Assembly: GCA_902806015.1 (NCBI GenBank)
Contig: CADCUZ010000026.1
Coordinates: forward strand, 1 to 15,234
DNA: 15,234 bases
Origin: an uncultured Rubrobacteraceae bacterium
Lineage (GTDB): Bacteria; Actinomycetota; Rubrobacteria; Rubrobacterales; Rubrobacteraceae
Direction: 5' to 3'
The notes under the pieces are model-generated. The model worked only from the letters and a program-made list of their open reading frames with translations, was not told where the DNA came from and searched no databases. This document shows, piece after piece, positions 1 through 6,672 of this stretch (position 1 is its first letter; each line of letters begins with the position of its first letter). The translations under genes and the position numbers were made by a program.

Positions 1-35
1 GGGATGGGAAAGGACTCCAAGGTTTCGTTCGATGT

Positions 36-356
36 TCAGGGAGGGGCTGTGGCTGTGGCTGTGGCTGTGGCTGTGGCTGTGGCCGTGGCTGTGGCTGTGG
101 CTGTGGCCGTGGCTGTACCCATGGTCGTAGCTGGGGGCGTATCTGGGAGCGTGGTCGTATCCGGGGGCCTAGTAGCCGGGGTCGCCGCCGGGATGGTCTT
201 CTCAACTGGCACGCTACGAGGCTCCCTCGGGGCGGCCTGCTCTCCCTCTTGGCTACCACCAACGCGCCCGACGAGGTATCCGGCGAGGGCTCCTACGAGC
301 ACCGCCACAGCGAACACCCCCACGACTGCCACCACCAACCCCACGGTCCTCCTCAT
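36..356 (-). CDS. Small membrane-anchored protein with Thr-Ala repeat tail
   Basis: I do not recognise a family. The 106-residue product starts with MRRT followed by one long hydrophobic segment (about residues 5-30, rich in V, A, G, L), most simply a signal anchor. A polar linker rich in Glu, Pro and Thr follows (about 34-78), and the C-terminus is 12 consecutive Thr-Ala dipeptides ending in Pro-Pro. The tail is encoded by a hexanucleotide array at 45-116. The ATG at 354-356 is chosen because AGGAGAAGG lies just upstream on the minus strand. The tail probably lies outside the membrane; a Pro/Thr/Ala-rich surface stalk is an inference. The opposite strand is also open through the array, as expected of a repeat without stops, but it encodes only an Ala-Val run without a convincing start. 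Confidence 0.6.
   Translation of the reverse strand: MRRTVGLVVAVVGVFAVAVLVGALAGYLVGRVGGSQEGEQAAPREPRSVPVEKTIPAATPATRPPDTTTLPDTPPATTMGTATATATATATATATATATATATAPP
45..116. repeat. Hexanucleotide tandem repeat, 12 units
   Basis: Twelve head-to-tail copies of GGCTGT (plus strand) run without interruption; two units (81-86 and 105-110) are GGCCGT. On the minus strand each unit reads ACAGCC or ACGGCC, i.e. Thr-Ala, so gain or loss of units keeps the reading frame of the gene at 36-356 and only changes the length of its C-terminal tail. Confidence 0.95.
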
Positions 357-428
357 CCGTTCCTTCTCCTGCCCACCGTGCTATCTCCTTCATCCTTGCC
401 ACGCTACCCCTTGCCCGGCAGCTTAGTG

Positions 429-469
429 CCCCCCTGCCCCGCTCTGTGAAGGTAACAGGGGCAGGGGGC
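429..469. other. GC-rich 11-bp inverted repeat
   Basis: CCCCCTGCCCC at 430-440 is perfectly complementary to GGGGCAGGGGG at 458-468 with a 17-nt loop, inside which CTGT and ACAG can also pair. No T-run follows on either strand, so a classical intrinsic terminator is not supported. It lies about 75 nt upstream of the minus-strand gene starting at 356. The rest of 357-669 holds one copy of the ACTTC repeat (538-580) and nothing else I can name. Confidence 0.5.
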
Positions 470-537
470 GGGCTTGTGAGTTCGTCACATTTCTTACGTG
501 GACGATATTTGGTGTTGCTTGAGCATTGCAAGGCGTT

Positions 538-580
538 GCGTACTTCCGAGAATTACCCTTCCACGCACTCGGGTGCATAG
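538..580 (+). repeat. ACTTC repeat, copy A
   Basis: ACTTCCGAGA (542-551) is followed by CCTTCCACGCACT (557-569) and a short hairpin in which CCCT pairs with AGGG and GCAC with GTGC around a TCGG loop. The 13-mer CCTTCCACGCACT is identical in copy B at 1548-1560. The copy lies about 90 nt beyond the stop codon of the minus-strand gene 670-924. Confidence 0.5.
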
Positions 581-669
581 GGCAAAAAGTAGGACCGAGG
601 CTGCTTGCTATGCCCCGGCCCACTCGTTCACCCTGGGACCTTTGGTGCCGCCAAACGAGGCGAACGACT

Positions 670-924
670 CTACTTGGCGGGCAGTCCGTCGACTTCCAAC
701 TCGAAGTACTCGTTCTCGCTGTACTCCCCGACCACCGAATCCACCAATCCCTTTACCGTCTCCACCGACTCGCCTTCCCAGATGCACATCCCGGTGGTGT
801 GGTCGGGGGTGGCCGCGTGGATGGGCAGGGAGATGCCCTCCGGCAGACCCGCCTCCAAGGCTCTTCGCTCTGCCGCCTCGAAACCTTCGGGGTCCGAGAT
901 GCGGTGAATGACGCCGACGTACAC
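670..924 (-). CDS. Small hypothetical protein, likely ferredoxin-like (DUF4242-like)
   Basis: An 84-residue protein starting MYVGVIHRISDPEGF from the GTG at 922-924. The start is supported by AGGAGG about 3 nt upstream on the minus strand. Its size and its look (beta strand, an acidic helix around SVETVKGLVDSVVGEYSEN, then a strand FELEVD) resemble small alpha/beta-barrel stress proteins such as the DUF4242 group, in which a short sequence carries one ferredoxin-like fold that dimerises. I am not sure of the family and assign no reaction. It follows the gene at 939-1127 after 14 nt, so the two are probably co-transcribed, with the ribosome site of this gene lying at the end of the preceding one. 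Confidence 0.7.
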   Translation of the reverse strand: MYVGVIHRISDPEGFEAAERRALEAGLPEGISLPIHAATPDHTTGMCIWEGESVETVKGLVDSVVGEYSENEYFELEVDGLPAK

Positions 925-938
925 GTGCCTCCTCCTTC

Positions 939-1127
939 CTACCTGAACCACGCCCTGAGGAGCGCGCCGCCGCGGGCGCCCTTGCCCCCCCGGGCGAGGC
1001 CGCCGCCGGACCGGGCGGCCCGCGCCAAGCGGTCGGCGGGGTCGCGTTCGACCTCCTCGCGCCCCCGCGTCGCCCGCTCCCTGCTCAACAGGTGGTCGGC
1101 CAACAGGTGGTCGAAGTCCTGGTTCAT
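939..1127 (-). CDS. Small basic hypothetical protein
   Basis: A 62-residue protein beginning MNQDFDHLLADHLLSRERA. The first half is a likely amphipathic helix rich in Leu, Asp, Arg and Glu; the second half is Gly/Arg/Ala-rich and probably disordered, ending in AWFR. I know no function for such proteins. The ATG at 1125-1127 was chosen because the residues before it are low in quality; an AAGGAG site is present but lies about 16 nt upstream, which is long, so the start is uncertain. It ends 14 nt before the gene at 670-924 and likely forms a two-gene unit with it. Confidence 0.5.
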   Translation of the reverse strand: MNQDFDHLLADHLLSRERATRGREEVERDPADRLARAARSGGGLARGGKGARGGALLRAWFR

Positions 1128-1215
1128 CCGCCCGCCCCCTTTTCTCCTTGGTCGGGTGCGTCCCGGCACTGGGGCAACGATAGCCGCCAAGCATGAGCCA
1201 GCGTATCGCCCCGAT

Positions 1216-1235
1216 GGGTGAACTTTTCCTCACCC
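1216..1235. promoter_or_regulatory. Inverted repeat GGGTGA-N8-TCACCC
   Basis: A 6-bp inverted repeat with an 8-nt spacer, about 90 nt upstream of the start of the minus-strand two-gene unit. It uses the same half-site (GGGTGA/TCACCC) as the palindrome at 1455-1472, in the opposite arrangement. An operator or a leader hairpin is possible; neither is shown. Confidence 0.3.
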
Positions 1236-1279
1236 CGAAGGACTAGAGGCGCACACCACCCTACCGATCCCGGCGCACG

Positions 1280-1320
1280 TGAACTTCCGAGAACCCCCTA
1301 CACGCGAAGTTCGCGCAGGA
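1280..1320 (+). repeat. ACTTC repeat, copy C
   Basis: GAACTTCCGAGAA (1281-1293) is followed by a hairpin in which CCT pairs with AGG and CGCG pairs with CGCG around AAGTT. The core matches copies A, B and D, while the hairpin differs in sequence but keeps the same layout. It lies in the 546-nt gene-free stretch 1128-1673, which otherwise holds copy B, the palindrome at 1455-1472 and a GGGGATCCCC palindrome at 1362-1371. Confidence 0.45.
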
Positions 1321-1454
1321 TGCCCGTTACCATGCTCCGATGGAGCCAAGTCCTGGTAAGGGGGGATCCCCTAAATCCTTTGAAAGTTAGACGGTAGCAA
1401 GTCGCAACCGCTTGCCACGGTTCCTCGCCCCGTCCGTGACGACGTTCGGCGGCG

Positions 1455-1472
1455 TGTCACCCCTGGGTGACA
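1455..1472. promoter_or_regulatory. Perfect 8-bp palindrome, operator-like
   Basis: TGTCACCC at 1455-1462 and GGGTGACA at 1465-1472 are perfect inverted repeats separated by CT. A 2-nt spacer is too tight for an RNA hairpin loop without opening pairs, so binding of a dimeric regulator is the more natural reading. No gene starts close by: the nearest downstream start on the minus strand is at 1127. The bound factor and target are unknown. Confidence 0.35.
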
Positions 1473-1526
1473 AAACCTCGACTGTTTTGGCCGTCTCGAC
1501 GGGTGGGGGCCCGGAGATTGCCACGG

Positions 1527-1574
1527 CGAACTTCGGAGATTGCGAGACCTTCCACGCACTTGGATGCAGAAGGG
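1527..1574 (+). repeat. ACTTC repeat, copy B
   Basis: ACTTCGGAGA (1530-1539) is followed by CCTTCCACGCACT (1548-1560), identical to copy A over 13 nt. The hairpin pairs CCTTC with GAAGG and GCA with TGC, whereas copy A pairs CCCT with AGGG and GCAC with GTGC. It lies about 100 nt past the stop codon of the GYD gene (1674-2036), nearly the same offset as copy A from the gene at 670-924. Confidence 0.5.
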
Positions 1575-1673
1575 TCGGGGGGCTCTCCTGGCCCTTCCTC
1601 TTGCACGGCCTATGCGGGAGCCGGTCGTTATCCGGATCCCTCTACGAGATCGCCCCCAGGCTGTCGGCCTTCG

Positions 1674-2036
1674 TCAGCCTCCCCACAACTCGCTATGGGC
1701 CCTGTCGAGCCAGCCTTTGGGCGCCGGATAGTCCTGCTTGCTCGCCTCGTGCATCGCTTCCACGCTTTCCTTGATCGGCACCAACGGCAAGATCTTGGTC
1801 TCTTTGAGGTGGCCGGGCTGGCTGGCGGCCAGCTCGATGCTGTGGGCGGTTTGCTCGTCGGGAGCTTCGAAGATCGCCACCCCATCGTAGTCGCCCAAGC
1901 TGTTGTAGAAGGCGTTCAGGTGCCCGCCCAGATCCTCTACCAACTGGCCAAAAACGACGCTGCGGTCCTCCGGTACCCGGGCGAGGGCGGCCTTGGCTTC
2001 CGGAGTGTAGGCGAATTGGATCATGTAGAGCGACAT
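1674..2036 (-). CDS. GYD domain-containing protein
   Basis: A 120-residue protein starting MSLYMIQFAYTPEA. The ATG at 2034-2036 is preceded by GGGGAGGT at about 9 nt. The motif LGDYDGVAIFEAPDEQTA (about residues 47-64) is the region that names the GYD family (Pfam PF08734), small ferredoxin-like-fold proteins of unknown function common in actinobacteria and proteobacteria. The N-terminal strand (YMIQFAYT) and the helix with VFGQLVEDLGGHLNAFY fit that fold. The last 30 residues (ESVEAMHEASKQDYPAPKGW) extend past the usual domain of about 95 residues. It stands alone on the minus strand. Reaction and partner are unknown. Confidence 0.8.
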   Translation of the reverse strand: MSLYMIQFAYTPEAKAALARVPEDRSVVFGQLVEDLGGHLNAFYNSLGDYDGVAIFEAPDEQTAHSIELAASQPGHLKETKILPLVPIKESVEAMHEASKQDYPAPKGWLDRAHSELWGG

Positions 2037-2111
2037 CCCTCTCTGACCTCCCCTTAGCAACCGGTTCGTCCGATCTAGTCCTACTAATGATGCCACCTCA
2101 CGAAGCCCGGC

Positions 2112-2157
2112 GTGCACTTCGGAGAATCGGTCTTCTAGGACGTACGGTGAATAAGAC
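2112..2157 (+). repeat. ACTTC repeat, copy D
   Basis: ACTTCGGAGAA (2116-2126) is followed by a looser hairpin, GTCTT (2130-2134) pairing with AAGAC (2153-2157). It is the least certain of the four copies, sharing only the 11-nt core with the others. It sits in the gap between the divergent GYD gene and arylsulfotransferase (2037-2395), in which I see nothing else clear. Confidence 0.35.
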
Positions 2158-2395
2158 GGAAGCCGGATGTCGCCTTACCTCCTCACCACCCGGAACGGAC
2201 CCCCTTCGTCGCCGCACTGCCGGCTGCCGTCTGTCCCGGTCGAGATAGCTTCTCGTTACCGGGGGATCTTCTGCTTGCCGCCTCCCCGGGTCCACGTAAT
2301 TGGGGCTCCGGGGCCCTTCGCATGAGTCCCGGCGCGCGTCCCGTGCGCCGCCGTACTAAACTGGCGCCCGTCGATATGGGCCCGGATACCGGGGC

Positions 2396-3940
2396 GTGCC
2401 ACCGGGGGGGGGTAGCGAGGGGTTGGGCAAAAAACGAACGCGTAAAGACTTTCTCAAGGCCACGGCGGGCGGCGCGTGTCTGGCGCTGCTGGGCTTCGCC
2501 GGCTGCGAGCCGGCGCCGCGCATCACGGCGACCGCCTCGCCCACGCGGCCGGGACGAACGTGGGACTTCCGCTCGCGCCCGGACCTCGCCCCGCCCCCGG
2601 TCGGGGTGACAACGCCGGCCCGCGGGGCGGCCCCAGGCTACGTCTTCGTCGCCCCGAAGAACGGCCCGGAAGAAGGCTACCCCGCCCAGGACGGGCCGAT
2701 GATCCTGGACAACGAGGGGCAGCCGGTGTGGCTGCGCCCCGTGGCAAAAGAGGCCGAGGACGCCATGGACTTCAGGGCGCAGAGCTACCGCGGGGAGCCG
2801 GTGCTCACCTGGTGGCAGGGCACGCACGGCGGCTTTGGGCGGGGCGAGTACCTCATCTTCGACGACTCTTACAGCGAGGTTACCCGGTTGCGTGCGGGCA
2901 ACGGCTACGAAGGCGACCACCACGAGTTCCTCATAACCCCGCAGGACACCGCGCTGGTCCTGATCTACCACGAGGTACCGATGGACCTCTCGGCCTTCGG
3001 GGGGCCCACGGACGGCCTCGTGCTGGACGGCATAGCCCAGGAGATAGAGATCGAAACCGGCGAGGTCCTCTTCGAGTGGCACAGCCTCGACCACGTCGGC
3101 CTAGGGGAGTCCTACTACGAACCGAAGCCCGACCAGAAGGAGGCCTACGACTACTTCCACATAAACTCCGTGGACGTGGACAGCGACCAGAACCTGCTCA
3201 TCTCCGCCCGAAGGACCTCGACCGTCTACAAGATCGACCGCAAGAGCGGCGAGGTCGTCTGGCGCCTGGGCGGCAAGAAGAGCGACTTCCAGATGGAGGA
3301 CGAAGCCGTGTTCGCCTACCAGCACGACGCCCGCCGCCAGCCCGACGGCACCATCACCCTCTTCGACAACTACGGCAAGCAAGACGAGACCGGGCGGTCC
3401 AGGGGCATCGTGCTGAAGGTGGACGAGGAGGCAATGAAGGCGACCCTGGTGCGCGAGTACCTGGGGGGCGGCGATCCCATCGCCGACACCCAAGGCAACG
3501 CGCAGACGTTGCCGGGCGGCAACGTCTTTGTCGGCTGGGGCAGTGAGCCGTTCCTCTCCGAGTTCGACGGGGAGGGTAATCTCCTCTTCGACGCCAAATT
3601 CGAGCCCTGGGGAGAGTCGTACCGAGCCTTCCGCCTCCCCTGGAGCGGCCGACCGGACGACGCCCCCGCCGTGGCGGCCGAGGCCGGCGCCGAGGACAAG
3701 GTCACACTCTACGCCAGCTGGAACGGGGCCACCGATGTGACGTCTTGGCTGGTGCTCGCCGGCCCCGCCCCCGACCAGTTGGAGGCCCTGCACACCGTCC
3801 CCCGCCGCGGTTTCGAGACCGTCATCCAAACGCGCACCGCGGAGGACTACGTCGGCGTGCAGGCCGCGGACGGATCGGGGCGGGACCTCGGTCCCGCGAT
3901 GGCGATCAGGCCTACGAAGCGCCAGCCAGACGGTTCTTGA
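2396..3940 (+). CDS. Arylsulfotransferase (ASST) family protein, exported lipoprotein
   Basis: Bacterial ASST enzymes (Pfam PF05935/PF14269) are PAPS-independent, exported six-bladed beta-propellers that move sulfate from one phenolic ester to another through a catalytic His. Visible family features are the repeated blade pattern D-x-x-G-x-x-V/L-W and the stretch YFHINSVDVDSDQNLLISARR (His about residue 255), followed by TVYKIDRKSGEVVWRLGG. The N-terminus is KKRTRKDFLK plus a short hydrophobic core ending FAGC, i.e. a Tat-like signal with Arg-Lys in place of Arg-Arg and a lipobox-like Cys. The GTG at 2396 gives 514 residues; a TTG at 2423 would place the n-region at the very N-terminus and is equally likely. 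Between the two starts lies a run of nine G. A C-terminal segment (about 425-514) looks like a separate beta domain. Substrate is unknown; many actinobacterial members are uncharacterised. Confidence 0.85.
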   Translation: MPPGGGSEGLGKKRTRKDFLKATAGGACLALLGFAGCEPAPRITATASPTRPGRTWDFRSRPDLAPPPVGVTTPARGAAPGYVFVAPKNGPEEGYPAQDGPMILDNEGQPVWLRPVAKEAEDAMDFRAQSYRGEPVLTWWQGTHGGFGRGEYLIFDDSYSEVTRLRAGNGYEGDHHEFLITPQDTALVLIYHEVPMDLSAFGGPTDGLVLDGIAQEIEIETGEVLFEWHSLDHVGLGESYYEPKPDQKEAYDYFHINSVDVDSDQNLLISARRTSTVYKIDRKSGEVVWRLGGKKSDFQMEDEAVFAYQHDARRQPDGTITLFDNYGKQDETGRSRGIVLKVDEEAMKATLVREYLGGGDPIADTQGNAQTLPGGNVFVGWGSEPFLSEFDGEGNLLFDAKFEPWGESYRAFRLPWSGRPDDAPAVAAEAGAEDKVTLYASWNGATDVTSWLVLAGPAPDQLEALHTVPRRGFETVIQTRTAEDYVGVQAADGSGRDLGPAMAIRPTKRQPDGS

Positions 3941-3983
3941 CCCCCCCGGAAGATAGCGTTCTGCCGTTCGGCCTGGGAGGGTA

Positions 3984-6134
3984 GTGGGCAAGACTTTATC
4001 CCGCCTCCGCCTCTTTGAGGCCGCAGTGGCGCTCTCGGGCGGCGCGGCCTTTGTGATGGTGCTGTTGCTGCGGGAGGCCCTTGCCGCGTTTCCGGGTGTC
4101 CTGGCGATTGGCACGCTGGCGCTGTTCATGGCGCCCGGGGTCTTGCTGGCGCGCTGGTTTTTGGACGAGCACTTCTCCGGGGCCGCCCTGGCGCCGGCGG
4201 GTTTCGTCATCAGCGCCGGGGGCTTCGCGCTGCTGGCCGTGCCCGTGCTCATAGCCCAGGCCAGTTTGGAGGTTTACCTGTGGGCCGCGGGTGTGGCGGT
4301 CGTGGTTTCGTTGTTGGCGGCGGCCTTAGCGGCGTTGACGGGGCGGCGGTTTGCCGGGCAGGCGGCCGAGAAAGGAGTGGAACGCGACGTCGCTGAACGG
4401 GGCGGGGTCATGTGGGTTCCCTTCCTCGCGCTGGTGGGGGTTCTGGCTTACGTCGCCAAGATCACGGCCCCTAGCTCCTACGGGGACATCTGGGTGTACC
4501 TGGCCTGGGTCCGGGAGTACCTGGGTGGGGGAGGGCTCGCGTCCGTCGAGCCGTTCTTCGGGGGCGAGGTGGGTCTCTCGCGGGCTAGGATCAACGGCTG
4601 GCTCGTCGAGCAGGCGGCCTTCGCCAGGGTCTCGGGGGTAGATCTTGTGGACGGGGTTTTCTCCTACCTGAACCCGTTTTTCGTGGTCGTGGCGCTGCTG
4701 ACCTTCTACTCTTTAGCGCGCGTGCTCTTGAAGAGCGAGAGGGCGGCGCTCTTCTGCGGCTGCCTCTACGCGCTCTTCTTTCTCGTGCACCTTGGGCAGA
4801 CCCGCTTCACCTTCGGGGGCGAGTTCGTCCAGCGCCTGCCGGAGGACAAGTTGGCGACGAAGTTTTTTTTCCTGCCGATGGCGCTGGCCTTCGCGGCGGC
4901 CTTTATCGAGGGGGGGAAATGGCGGTACTTTTCCTGCTTCGCTTGCGTCTGCTGCGCCGTGGTGGCCGTCCACCCGATAGGATTCGCGACTATAGGGCTC
5001 TCGATGGCAGGGTTCGGCATCTTGCACCTTGCGTCTAACCCGCGCAGCCGGACGGCCTGGGCGAGGGTCTTGGCCATGGGCCTCGCGGGCCTACTCATCG
5101 TGGCCGTTCCCGCCGCTCTCGTGCCCGCTATCACGGGCCAGCCGCTGACCGACGTGCTCGCGGACTCGGACATCAACTCCGGGGACCCGGACGTTCTCCG
5201 GAACATGGTCTTCGTGAGCCCGGAGCGGGCCCGCATCTTCGAGTTCGCCGACGGCTCGTACATTATGCACCCATCGCTGCTGCTGGACCCGATCATAGCC
5301 GTCGCCTACATGCTCGGCGTCCCGTTCTTGCTCTGGCGCGTCCAACGGAGCGTCGCGGCGCAGCTCCTGTTCGGGACGATGTTCCTCACGACCGTGGCGG
5401 TCTACGTGCCCCCGGTCGCGACCTTCCTCGGCGACAACGTGGTCCTCCCTGGCCAGATCTGGCGCCTGGCCTGGCCCATACCCTTGGCGACCCTGCTGGC
5501 TTTCGGCTGGCTCCTCTGGGAGACCGGCCGCTGGGTAACGGCCCTCTCGAGCGGCGTGCGGCTCCCGTCTGTCCTCTCCCGGGCCCTGCCGTCCTTGGTG
5601 GTGGTCGTGCTGGCGGTCTTGGCCGCGCCCTGGGTGTCGGACGGGCTGGAGCCCATCCGGGAGCACAGGGAGTCCTCCCGCGCGGCGGGCTTCTATCCCG
5701 TGGACCCGATCTACCCTTGGTTCCGCGACGAGATAGAGTCGCCCACCATCGTGCTCGCTTCGGATCTTCTGGGTGCCCGCATCCCGGCCTACTCCTCCGA
5801 GGCGAACGTCGTGAGCCGCAGGGGCGGCCTGGTGCTCAACGTCCTTCCCAGGCTGCAGGAGCGGGCGCCCGGCCGGATAGAGATCCCCCAGGGCGCGGTG
5901 GACGTGAGGGAGTTTTTCGCCGGGACAAGTATCCGGACGGGAGTGGAGATCCTGCGCCGCCACGAGGTGGACTACGTGATGGTCACCGCAAACTCTCCCC
6001 TCGACGCGGCGCTTGACAGTCTGTCCGGCTTCAAGCCGGTGGAAGAACCAAGCGAGAGGTACGTCCTGTACAGGGTGAACCTGCAGAAGATCGGAACCCC
6101 GGCGAGCGCGAAGAGCCCGAACATGCCCGAGTAA
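3984..6134 (+). CDS. Polytopic membrane protein, putative GT-C-type glycosyltransferase
   Basis: A 716-residue integral membrane protein. The GTG start is preceded by GGGAGGGTA. At least eleven hydrophobic segments are visible, four of them in the first 120 residues, then a loop with SSYGDIWVYLAWVREYLGG (Asp at about 168), then further membrane spans to about residue 555, and a soluble C-terminal domain of about 150 residues (from PIREHRESS on) that presumably lies outside the membrane. Many spans, an acidic motif in an early loop and a C-terminal extracytoplasmic domain are typical of GT-C glycosyltransferases that use polyprenyl-linked sugars, but I see no motif that fixes the family. It begins 43 nt after the arylsulfotransferase stop on the same strand, so a shared role in a cell-surface glycoconjugate is plausible but unproven. 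Confidence 0.65.
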   Translation: MGKTLSRLRLFEAAVALSGGAAFVMVLLLREALAAFPGVLAIGTLALFMAPGVLLARWFLDEHFSGAALAPAGFVISAGGFALLAVPVLIAQASLEVYLWAAGVAVVVSLLAAALAALTGRRFAGQAAEKGVERDVAERGGVMWVPFLALVGVLAYVAKITAPSSYGDIWVYLAWVREYLGGGGLASVEPFFGGEVGLSRARINGWLVEQAAFARVSGVDLVDGVFSYLNPFFVVVALLTFYSLARVLLKSERAALFCGCLYALFFLVHLGQTRFTFGGEFVQRLPEDKLATKFFFLPMALAFAAAFIEGGKWRYFSCFACVCCAVVAVHPIGFATIGLSMAGFGILHLASNPRSRTAWARVLAMGLAGLLIVAVPAALVPAITGQPLTDVLADSDINSGDPDVLRNMVFVSPERARIFEFADGSYIMHPSLLLDPIIAVAYMLGVPFLLWRVQRSVAAQLLFGTMFLTTVAVYVPPVATFLGDNVVLPGQIWRLAWPIPLATLLAFGWLLWETGRWVTALSSGVRLPSVLSRALPSLVVVVLAVLAAPWVSDGLEPIREHRESSRAAGFYPVDPIYPWFRDEIESPTIVLASDLLGARIPAYSSEANVVSRRGGLVLNVLPRLQERAPGRIEIPQGAVDVREFFAGTSIRTGVEILRRHEVDYVMVTANSPLDAALDSLSGFKPVEEPSERYVLYRVNLQKIGTPASAKSPNMPE

Positions 6135-6166
6135 AGCCGCCTCCCCGCAACCTTACGGCCAACCGC

Positions 6167-6172
6167 TACAAT
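6167..6172 (+). promoter_or_regulatory. Candidate -10 box (TACAAT) for glyoxalase gene
   Basis: TACAAT differs at one position from the sigma-70 -10 consensus and stands out in the 97-nt gap before 6232. No good -35 hexamer is found 16-18 nt upstream. A start near 6179 would leave a leader of about 50 nt. Confidence 0.35.
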
Positions 6173-6231
6173 AATCCGGACGGCAAAAGCCGCAGGCAAA
6201 TAGCCGACGGCGAGCGACGGAGGAGCGTGCA

Positions 6232-6612
6232 GTGCAATACGTTCACACCTGCTACAGGGTCCTGAACCTCGACAAGAGCATAGACTTCTACACGAACAAG
6301 CTGGGCCTAGAGCTCGCCCGCAAGACGCCCATCGGTGACGACGCGACCAACGCCTTCTTCGCCGTCCCCGGCGACCCCGAGCCCCGGCTGGAACTGACGC
6401 TCAACCACGACCAGACCGAGCCCTACGAGATCGGCACCGGCTACAGCCACGTTGCCTTCGCTGTCGAGGACCTGGACGCCCTCGCCGAGAAACTGGAAGC
6501 GGCCGGCGGGGTGGAGTTTGAGAGTAAGCCGCACGCCATGGGCAGCGGCACCCGCATCTTCTTCGTGCGCGACCCCGACGGCTACCGCATCGAGTTCATA
6601 GAGCGCGCCTAG
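6232..6612 (+). CDS. gloA: Lactoylglutathione lyase (glyoxalase I)-like VOC protein
   Basis: Glyoxalase I isomerises the hemithioacetal of methylglyoxal and a thiol to S-lactoyl-thiol. The 126-residue product aligns end to end, from memory, with E. coli GloA: MQYVHTCYRVLNLDKSIDFY, then TGYSHVAFAVED, then FVRDPDGYRIEFIE. All four metal ligands are in place: His5, Glu54, His73 and Glu121 (E. coli His5, Glu56, His74, Glu122). The GTG start has GGAGGAG about 6 nt upstream. Actinobacteria usually lack glutathione, so the real thiol may be mycothiol or another; that is inference. It appears to be transcribed alone. Confidence 0.85.
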   Translation: MQYVHTCYRVLNLDKSIDFYTNKLGLELARKTPIGDDATNAFFAVPGDPEPRLELTLNHDQTEPYEIGTGYSHVAFAVEDLDALAEKLEAAGGVEFESKPHAMGSGTRIFFVRDPDGYRIEFIERA

Positions 6613-6672
6613 CCAAGACCTTCTCTGTCCCGCGCCGATGATGGAGCCGTGCGCGGGGTGAGACCCGAAACC

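Noticed and set aside
4..426. Plus-strand open frame with an Ala-Val run
   Set aside because: It is the complement of the Thr-Ala repeat; the minus strand has the membrane anchor, the ribosome site and a proper stop.
1362..1371. GGGGATCCCC palindrome
   Set aside because: Short and GC-rich, expected by chance in this composition; no link to a gene.
3101..4252. A 383-codon minus-strand open frame
   Set aside because: It is antisense to the arylsulfotransferase and the membrane protein and has no recognisable domain.
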